Source: an uncultured Flavobacteriales bacterium (GTDB lineage: Bacteria > Bacteroidota > Bacteroidia > Flavobacteriales > Schleiferiaceae). Taken from it: a stretch of 45,501 nt of DNA. The stretch covers positions 1 through 45,501 of the forward strand of contig CALKDS010000003.1 of assembly GCA_938084135.1 (NCBI GenBank), given 5' to 3'. A model generated the notes under the pieces. The model was not told where the DNA came from and did not search any database. It saw only the letters and a program-made list of their open reading frames with translations. Position 1 is the stretch's first letter. Each line of letters begins with the position of its first letter. Of the stretch, positions 38,701 through 45,501 are shown one piece after another. A program made the translations under genes and the position numbers.

Positions 38701-39341
38701 ATAAGGCTCTACGCCTTCCATTTATTATTTCAATTTGTCTGGTTTTTCTTGACCAGGCATCGAAATTATGGATCAAATCAAATCTTGCATTAGGCGAAAG
38801 TATTGTATTAACTGAATGGTTCCATCTCCATTTCACAGAAAATCCAGGAATGGCTTTCGGTATTGAGTGGGGAGGCATTATTGGCAAATATATCCTAAGT
38901 TCGTTTAGAGTTATTGCAATACTTGGAATTCTTTGGTACATGTTTCGACTTGCCAAAGGAGGTGCTAGACAATTTGTTCTAATCTCATTCGGTGTTGTTT
39001 TAGCTGGTGCGCTTGGTAACGTTTTAGACAGCTTGTTTTATGGTTTAATATTTGATCAGGGTTTGGTTTATAATGAACTTTATAGTCAATGGGTAGTATA
39101 TTCTGGAGTTGCAGAGTTCAATACTCTTGGTTATGCTCCAATGCTTTTAGGAAATGTTGTAGATATGCTTTACTTTCCGCTTTGGAATGGGGTCCTGCCC
39201 TCATGGGTTCCTATATGGGGCGGTGAATATTTTGTTTTTTTTCGCCCTATTTTTAATATCGCCGATTCATGTGTGACTATTGGTGTGATTCTTTTGTATT
39301 TGAGCTCAAGAAAATCTGAAAATTGGGGGAATTCTAAATAG
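38697..39341 (+). CDS. lspA: Lipoprotein signal peptidase (GTG start overlapping upstream stop)
   Basis: VFLDQASKLWIK, TENPGMAFGIEWGG, AGALGNVLDSL, NVVDMLYFPL, FNIADSCVTIG. Confidence 0.93.
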   Translation: MNKALRLPFIISICLVFLDQASKLWIKSNLALGESIVLTEWFHLHFTENPGMAFGIEWGGIIGKYILSSFRVIAILGILWYMFRLAKGGARQFVLISFGVVLAGALGNVLDSLFYGLIFDQGLVYNELYSQWVVYSGVAEFNTLGYAPMLLGNVVDMLYFPLWNGVLPSWVPIWGGEYFVFFRPIFNIADSCVTIGVILLYLSSRKSENWGNSK

Positions 39342-39362
39342 AAATATAGAAGTTCATTCGTA

Positions 39363-40769
39363 ATGAAATATCTAATTATAACTTTTTTCTCCTGTCTAAG
39401 CATATATGTAAAAGGTCAAATTGAACCTTTCAATTTTATTCATAAAGAAGTTGAAATTCGTTTAATGAAAAATGTTGAGTTCTTGTCCTCTGATGATCTT
39501 TCTGGCAGGCTTCCAGGCACTCCTGGTGCAAATTTGGCCTCAGACCATATACAGGACGCTTTCCAGCGAGTCGGTTTAAGACCATTATTTAATGAGGGTT
39601 TTAAGCAAGGGTTTGATATCCCAAGACCAACGGAAATTCAAAAGAATAGAAATTATATAGTAGTCGCTAAAGACACTCTCTATTTAGGCAAAAAACTATA
39701 TAATTCTCCTTATTCGTTGACAAAAGATTTTATTGGAGAAGTCGTTTATGTTTCACACGGAATTCGCAGTGATTCAATTAATGATTATGAAAACCTTTCA
39801 GAAATATCTTTGGATGGCAAATTAGTCTTAATAGAATTAGATGTTCCCAAGAATAAAAAGAAAAGAGCCGGGAATCAATCGAAAATTTTAAGCCGTGTTA
39901 AAGAAGCAAAAAAAAGAGGCGCAAAAGATATTATTCTGCTTTCAAAGAGAAATAATAAAAAAGATGAAATCTCAAAATATACTTTTTTAAAGTTGAAAGA
40001 AACCGGTGCCAATGTCTCTATAATTTTTGGGAAAAGGTGGTCAAATAAAATTCATAAAAGTAAAAGTCCGATAATTATGGTGACCAAAATTTCGAGGCGG
40101 AATGATGAGGGATTTAATGTAGGTGGAATACTTGACTTAGGGGCGAGGACCACTGTTCTTATTGGAGCACATTATGACCACCTTGGAAAAGGAGAGTACC
40201 ATGCTCGTAGAGAGCTCTCCGGTCGAATCTATAATGGTGCCGACGATAATGCAAGTGGTGTTAGTGTTATGCTGGAAGTGCTAAATCAATTAAGTCTTAA
40301 TTCCGACCTGCAAAAGAGTAATGTGATATTTATTGCTTTTTCAGGAGAAGAAGATGGGTTAATTGGTTCAAAGCACTTTATTAAAAACTGCCCTCTCGAC
40401 CCTAAAACGATTTCACAGATGATAAATATTGATATGGTTGGTCGGTTAAGTGATTCTGATTCACTGACAGTTTATGCAACATCAAGTGCATCTGAGTGGG
40501 GAACCATAATTAATGATTTACCTAAAACAGGAATCAATATTAAAAATGTGGCAGAGACATTTCCAAGATCTGATCACGCTGCATTTATTGATGCTGGCAT
40601 TCCAGCCATAATGTTGCATACTGGAATTCACGAGGATTATCATTTGCCAAGTGATGATTTTGAAAAAATTGATGGCCCAGGGCTTGTAAAAATAACAGAA
40701 GTAGTTCTCCAGATATTGCAAAACTTGAACAAATTCCCTCACTTCAAATACCAATCAAGCTTGCTTTAA
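39363..40769 (+). CDS. M28 family metallopeptidase
   Basis: LIGAHYDHLGKG, NGADDNASGVSVMLE, FIAFSGEEDGLIGS, INIDMVGRL, RSDHAAFIDAGIPAIMLHTG. Confidence 0.93.
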   Translation: MKYLIITFFSCLSIYVKGQIEPFNFIHKEVEIRLMKNVEFLSSDDLSGRLPGTPGANLASDHIQDAFQRVGLRPLFNEGFKQGFDIPRPTEIQKNRNYIVVAKDTLYLGKKLYNSPYSLTKDFIGEVVYVSHGIRSDSINDYENLSEISLDGKLVLIELDVPKNKKKRAGNQSKILSRVKEAKKRGAKDIILLSKRNNKKDEISKYTFLKLKETGANVSIIFGKRWSNKIHKSKSPIIMVTKISRRNDEGFNVGGILDLGARTTVLIGAHYDHLGKGEYHARRELSGRIYNGADDNASGVSVMLEVLNQLSLNSDLQKSNVIFIAFSGEEDGLIGSKHFIKNCPLDPKTISQMINIDMVGRLSDSDSLTVYATSSASEWGTIINDLPKTGINIKNVAETFPRSDHAAFIDAGIPAIMLHTGIHEDYHLPSDDFEKIDGPGLVKITEVVLQILQNLNKFPHFKYQSSLL

Positions 40770-40775
40770 AACAAA

Positions 40776-41780
40776 GTGTCGTCTATGAAGAAAAACAGCG
40801 CGATAGCGATTTTAGGCAGTGGTTCATGGGCAACTGCTCTTGTAAAGCTTGTTAGTCAAAACTGTGATAGTTTAGGTTGGTGGATTCGAGATGAAGCTTC
40901 CATTATTCATATTGAACTTCATCAGCATAACCCCAAGTATCTTACTGATGTAGAACTTGATATTGATAAACTCCAAATAGACAGTGACATATTAAAGGTT
41001 GCAATGAATGCTGACATATTAATATTAGCTATCCCCTCGGCATATGTTGCAGATGCTATTTCTCCTTTAAAGGAAATAATTAAGGATAAATTAGTGATTT
41101 CGGCAATTAAAGGAATTATTCCTGAAACTCATCAAACAGTTGGGGATTATCTTCATTCAGAATTCAATTTGACTTACAATGATTTTGGAGCGATTTTAGG
41201 GCCATGCCATGCTGAAGAAGTAGCGCTTGAAAGACTTTCATATTTAACCGTAGCGTCTCAAAATAAAAGCTTCTCCAAGTTAATCTCAAAAAAACTTGGA
41301 TCCGCTAATATCCTAACAAACTGCACTGAAGATATTCACGGGGCGGAATATGCCTCAATTCTTAAAAATATTTACGCTCTTGCCGCGGGTATTTCACAAA
41401 GTTTAGGCTACGGAGACAATTTTCAAGCCGTACTCGTATCAAATTCTATAAGAGAAATGAAACGTTTTATAAAAGCAGTTAGTCCATTAAAAAGGGACAT
41501 TTCAAAAACTGCATACTCTGGTGACTTATTTGTAACTATGTATTCTCCTTTTAGCAGAAATCGAACATTGGGTGGGTTAATTGGTAAGGGGTATACCGTT
41601 CGTTCCGCAATATTAGAAATGAGTATGGTAGCTGAAGGATACTTCGCGATAAAGCACATTCGAGGAATAAAAAAATCCAAAAATGTCAAAATGCCGATTG
41701 CTTCTGCTGTATATAAAATACTTTATGACGGTAAATCACCTAAAAAAGTACTTCGAGAGTTATCTGAAAAGCTGAGCTAA
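40776..41780 (+). CDS. gpsA: NAD(P)H-dependent glycerol-3-phosphate dehydrogenase
   Basis: [86 protein letters not shown]. Confidence 0.95.
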   Translation: MSSMKKNSAIAILGSGSWATALVKLVSQNCDSLGWWIRDEASIIHIELHQHNPKYLTDVELDIDKLQIDSDILKVAMNADILILAIPSAYVADAISPLKEIIKDKLVISAIKGIIPETHQTVGDYLHSEFNLTYNDFGAILGPCHAEEVALERLSYLTVASQNKSFSKLISKKLGSANILTNCTEDIHGAEYASILKNIYALAAGISQSLGYGDNFQAVLVSNSIREMKRFIKAVSPLKRDISKTAYSGDLFVTMYSPFSRNRTLGGLIGKGYTVRSAILEMSMVAEGYFAIKHIRGIKKSKNVKMPIASAVYKILYDGKSPKKVLRELSEKLS

Positions 41781-41824
41781 CCAATTATGGATTTGTACTT
41801 TTACCATTATTAAATAAAATTAAA

Positions 41825-42019
41825 ATGACTTTAAGCATTTTTTTAGGAATGGTCGGCCCATGGCAAATTGTCTTGATTCTCGCTATAGTCTTATTATTAT
41901 TTGGAGGTCGTAAGATCCCTGAACTGATGAAAGGGCTTGGTGGAGGACTTAAGGAATTTAAAAAAGCCGTCAAAGAAGAGGACGACGACGAAAACGATTC
42001 GGCGGAAAAAAAAGCGTGA
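41825..42019 (+). CDS. tatA: Twin-arginine translocase TatA/TatE family subunit
   Basis: [39 protein letters not shown]. Confidence 0.93.
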   Translation: MTLSIFLGMVGPWQIVLILAIVLLLFGGRKIPELMKGLGGGLKEFKKAVKEEDDDENDSAEKKA

Positions 42020-43437
42020 CTCAAATTAATCTAAGTGAGCTTCAGTCGGCAATAACTGCCGGAGAAACCTCTTGTGTCCAAGAGGTAAAATCTTTTATTG
42101 ATCTAGCTCATAAAAAATCTGACCTAAACATTTTTATCGAACTTTTTGAGGATTCTGCTATTTCTAAAGCCATAGAGGTAGATAGAAAATTTATTAATGG
42201 AAATGCAGGTAAGTTGGCTGGAATGATAATAGCAATCAAAGATAATTTATGCTATGCTGGTCATAAAGTCAGTGCAAGTTCTAAAATGTTAAAAGATTTT
42301 GAATCACAATTTAATTCCACTGTGGTGCAAAAACTATTGGATGCTGACGCCATCATTATAGGACGAACAGGGGGAGATGAATTCGCAATGGGATCTTCTA
42401 GCGAAACCTCTTTTTACGGGCCTGTCAAAAACCCTTTAAATCCTTTAATGACCCCAGGGGGGTCCTCCGGGGGTTCGGCTGCTGCAGTGGCAGCAGGACT
42501 CTGTCATGCCTCTCTCGGTTCTGATACTGGGGGGTCAATTCGGCAACCAGCAGCTTTCTGTGGTGTTTATGGGATAAAGCCCACTTATGGTAGAGTCTCG
42601 AGGCATGGTGTTATTGCATACGCCTCATCTTTTGATCAAGTTGGACCTATTGGGTCTTCTTTAGAAGATTTAGCCACCATAACAGAGGTTATTTCTGGTA
42701 AAGATGATTATGACACAACATGTTCTGAGTCGGACGTACCTAAAATGCTTGATGTAAAAAATCAAAAAAAGACGTTACGACTTGGGTATTATAAGAGTAT
42801 GATAGACTCACCTGCTCTTGATCCTGAAATTCGCCAAAAATTTATAGAGACAGTTGAGAAATTAAGGCTTTCCGGTCATAAAATTGTAGAATTAGAATTC
42901 TCGTTTTTCGATAGCTTAATCCCGATATATTATATTTTAACAACAGCAGAGGCAAGTTCAAACTTAGCTCGGTATGATGGAATTCACATAGGTAATAGAA
43001 ATTCAAATTTTACAGATCTCGAGTCTCTTTACAAAAAGTCCCGAAGCGAAGGTTTTGGAGAAGAAGTGAAACGCAGAATCATGCTAGGCACATTTGTTTT
43101 AAGTAGTGGATATTATGACGCATTTTATGGGAAAGCTCAAAAAGCAAGAAGGGTAGTAAGAGACTCAACGATCAAGGATCTTGATGGTCTGGATGGAATA
43201 ATTGGCCCAACAACGCCAAACACAGCATTTCCCCTGGGTCAAGAATATACTGACCCCACGGTACTTTATTTAGAAGATATGTTTACCGTTCAAGCTCCCC
43301 TTTCTGGAATTCCTGCTATTTCAATCCCAATAGGAACTCACAGCAATGGGTTACCGTATGGGATGCAAATTATGGGATCTAATTTTGACGAACAGTCTAT
43401 TTTTGCGATCGCAAAAGTTATTGAATCACTAGATTAG
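42016..43437 (+). CDS. gatA: Aspartyl/glutamyl-tRNA amidotransferase subunit A (GTG start)
   Basis: [53 protein letters not shown] amidase signature; overlaps tatA stop (GTGA). Confidence 0.96.
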   Translation: MTQINLSELQSAITAGETSCVQEVKSFIDLAHKKSDLNIFIELFEDSAISKAIEVDRKFINGNAGKLAGMIIAIKDNLCYAGHKVSASSKMLKDFESQFNSTVVQKLLDADAIIIGRTGGDEFAMGSSSETSFYGPVKNPLNPLMTPGGSSGGSAAAVAAGLCHASLGSDTGGSIRQPAAFCGVYGIKPTYGRVSRHGVIAYASSFDQVGPIGSSLEDLATITEVISGKDDYDTTCSESDVPKMLDVKNQKKTLRLGYYKSMIDSPALDPEIRQKFIETVEKLRLSGHKIVELEFSFFDSLIPIYYILTTAEASSNLARYDGIHIGNRNSNFTDLESLYKKSRSEGFGEEVKRRIMLGTFVLSSGYYDAFYGKAQKARRVVRDSTIKDLDGLDGIIGPTTPNTAFPLGQEYTDPTVLYLEDMFTVQAPLSGIPAISIPIGTHSNGLPYGMQIMGSNFDEQSIFAIAKVIESLD

Positions 43438-44667
43438 ATGATTCGGTTATATTTTGTTTGTTTTCTGATTTTTTCGCTGTCAATAAATGGACAGGATAGA
43501 AATGTCGACAGTATCCAAAAAGATGCAATTCCAGAAAAAATTGATTCTGCCTACATCCATTTTGTTCTTAATAAATGGGTTAAAAATTATTTGTTACACG
43601 AATTTGATCAGCCAGGTTATAATGGTTTAGGAATCCGTCAATTACCCGATTCTATGCTTGCCCAAAGAATAAAGAAGTTAGATGACAATACACCTTTAGA
43701 TCTGAGGTTAACTGATGAAGTTCGAAATATTATTAGATATTATCTTGGGAAAAACTTTGATTTTATTAAAAATATTAAATCCCGTTCTGAATTCTATTTC
43801 CCATTATTTGAATCTATTTTAGACCAATATGGATTGCCATTAGAATTAAAATATATACCAATAATCGAAAGCGCACTTAACCCAAAAGCAAAAAGTAAAG
43901 CTGGTGCGACGGGTCTTTGGCAATTCATGTATGCTACTGGAAAAATGCAGGGTCTTGAGATTAGCTCTTATGTTGATCAACGGATGGATCCATCTCTATC
44001 CACAGATGCCGCATGTAGATACTTTAAAAAATTATATGACTTATTTGGTGACTGGGAATTAGCTATTGCTGCATATAATGCTGGGCCAGGAAATGTGACT
44101 AAAGCCATTCGAAATTCGGGTGGGAAAAAAAACTTTTGGGAGATTCGTCACTATTTACCTCGAGAAACGGCTAACTATATTCCTTCTTTGATTTCTGCTA
44201 TATATGTGATGAACTATTCCGGCACTCATGGGGTTGTTAGCACAGATCAAAAAATTAACTATTTTGAAGTGGACACTATTAAAGCCGAAAAAGGAATACA
44301 CTTATTGGATATTGCATATTTGCTATCAATTGATTCATCCATTATTAAAGATTTAAACCCCCAATATAAACATCTGTATGTGCCTCCCCCAAAAAATAAT
44401 ATTCCGTATCGTTTTTATATTCCAATAAATAAGATGATGAAACTTTCTTTGGTTGCTGACTCTCTTTATAAAATGGCATCCATAAGATTACAAAAGACTC
44501 CTTTGCCCCCTCCTTGGAAATTGGCTTCAGGAAGAGTTCATATTGTAAGAAGTGGGGACACGCTCGGTGAAATAGCTGAAAAATATAATTTAAAAATTAG
44601 GGATATTAAACGTTGGAATAATCTCAGAAGCACAAGAATTCGAATTGGTCAAAAATTAAAAATATAA
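43438..44667 (+). CDS. MltD-like lytic transglycosylase with LysM domain
   Basis: LKYIPIIESALNPKAKSKAGATGLWQFMYATGK, AIAAYNAGPGNVTKAI, LysM HIVRSGDTLGEIAEKYNLKIRDIKRWNNL. Confidence 0.94.
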   Translation: MIRLYFVCFLIFSLSINGQDRNVDSIQKDAIPEKIDSAYIHFVLNKWVKNYLLHEFDQPGYNGLGIRQLPDSMLAQRIKKLDDNTPLDLRLTDEVRNIIRYYLGKNFDFIKNIKSRSEFYFPLFESILDQYGLPLELKYIPIIESALNPKAKSKAGATGLWQFMYATGKMQGLEISSYVDQRMDPSLSTDAACRYFKKLYDLFGDWELAIAAYNAGPGNVTKAIRNSGGKKNFWEIRHYLPRETANYIPSLISAIYVMNYSGTHGVVSTDQKINYFEVDTIKAEKGIHLLDIAYLLSIDSSIIKDLNPQYKHLYVPPPKNNIPYRFYIPINKMMKLSLVADSLYKMASIRLQKTPLPPPWKLASGRVHIVRSGDTLGEIAEKYNLKIRDIKRWNNLRSTRIRIGQKLKI

Positions 44668-44671
44668 TCTC

Positions 44672-45501
44672 TTGAAAACGATCAAAGTTGTCATAATATT
44701 TTCTGTTTTTTTCCAATCGAGTTGTAATAGCTCTGTTGATATTGATGACGGATCTGATTCGATTTCAAAGTATAGCCTTCCATCATCAAATGGAACACAT
44801 AATGAATTAACTATATTTTGCGATGATGACCTTTGGGAGCTGTGTGGGCGATCATTTGTGGAAGAGCTCGCCCGCCCTATGGTTGGGCTGCCACAAAATG
44901 AATCAAAATTTGATCTTTCGAGGCTGCCTATTAAGAGTATTTCGCAAATCACGAAAAGATCAAAAAGTATTCTTTCAATAATTGTTATACCTGACTCTAG
45001 CTCCATTATTGTGAAAAAAAATGTTTGGTCAGAACCACAGTTAGTTATTCAAATTATTGCCCCCTCAGCGAAAAAGGTAACTCAATTATTTAAATTAAAT
45101 GCCACTAGACTCATTAAGCAGTTTGAGAGACATGATAATTCTATTTTACTGAATCGCATTTCTAGAAATTCACAAAAGAACCTTCCAGAATCCCTAAAAA
45201 AAGTGGGAATTAAGCATATGCTTCTTCCAAAAGGATATAAGACAACATTGGATAAAAAGGATATTAAAATTCTCAGAGCTGATACTAAAAAAAGTATTCA
45301 ATACCTAATTGCGTGGACTGCGCCTTATTTCGATAGTATATATAATTCTGAAGCGGTTATAATATCAGAGCAAAATAAATTATTGAAAAAATATTTCCAG
45401 GGAGCTGAAAATAAAAGCTTTTTAAAAATTGAAGATGATGTTTCTATTGATTTAAACTATAGTAATATAGACGGGAAGTATGTCATAGAGCATAGGGGGC
45501 T
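44672..45501 (+). CDS. DUF4837 family lipoprotein, 3' truncated by window edge (absent from supplied ORF list)
   Basis: Open frame from TTG 44672 to window end: MKTIKVVIIFSVFFQSSCNSSVD (lipobox) ... LPSSNGTHNELTIFCDDDLWE...PMVGLPQNESKFDLSRLPIKSI. Confidence 0.75.
   Translation, partial: MKTIKVVIIFSVFFQSSCNSSVDIDDGSDSISKYSLPSSNGTHNELTIFCDDDLWELCGRSFVEELARPMVGLPQNESKFDLSRLPIKSISQITKRSKSILSIIVIPDSSSIIVKKNVWSEPQLVIQIIAPSAKKVTQLFKLNATRLIKQFERHDNSILLNRISRNSQKNLPESLKKVGIKHMLLPKGYKTTLDKKDIKILRADTKKSIQYLIAWTAPYFDSIYNSEAVIISEQNKLLKKYFQGAENKSFLKIEDDVSIDLNYSNIDGKYVIEHRG

Noticed and set aside
1-45501. Search for CRISPR arrays, IS elements, prophage, toxin-antitoxin or secondary-metabolite genes
   Set aside because: No periodic repeats, transposase/integrase motifs, phage genes or toxin-like pairs were recognised; the content is core housekeeping.

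Overview
This window is a low-GC, gene-dense chromosomal segment from a Bacteroidota (Flavobacteriia-like) genome. It is mostly housekeeping: rimP-nusA-infB, lepA, parB, a SUF Fe-S operon, a purF-like gene, secA, an EnvC/DUF4292/TPR/nucleotidyltransferase/dut/flippase run, and ileS-dksA-lspA-M28-gpsA-tatA-gatA-mltD, plus one tRNA-Gln. I see no prophage, transposon, CRISPR array or rRNA. The clearest signals beyond annotation are: (i) a 63-codon ORF inside the suf operon that looks like the extreme N-terminus of HMG-CoA synthase, with the rest of the gene missing; (ii) an exact 18-bp dyad (AAAGGGA-N4-TCCCTTT) filling the -33/-7 spacer of the predicted sufS promoter, in the divergent region shared with a 3-hydroxyanthranilate dioxygenase / DtxR-MntR regulator pair; (iii) a DUF3050 protein with heme-oxygenase-like motifs at the end of the suf operon; (iv) a perfect 12-bp hairpin in the short leader of rimP-nusA-infB; (v) repeated Bacteroidota-type promoters (TTG-N18..23-TAnnTTTG) ending 4-9 nt before start codons, suggesting leaderless mRNAs. 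I did not find a clearly new multi-gene system. The suf/DtxR/kynurenine/DUF3050 cluster at 14.4-20.2 kb is the best candidate. All family calls come from reading the translated sequences; no database search was run.
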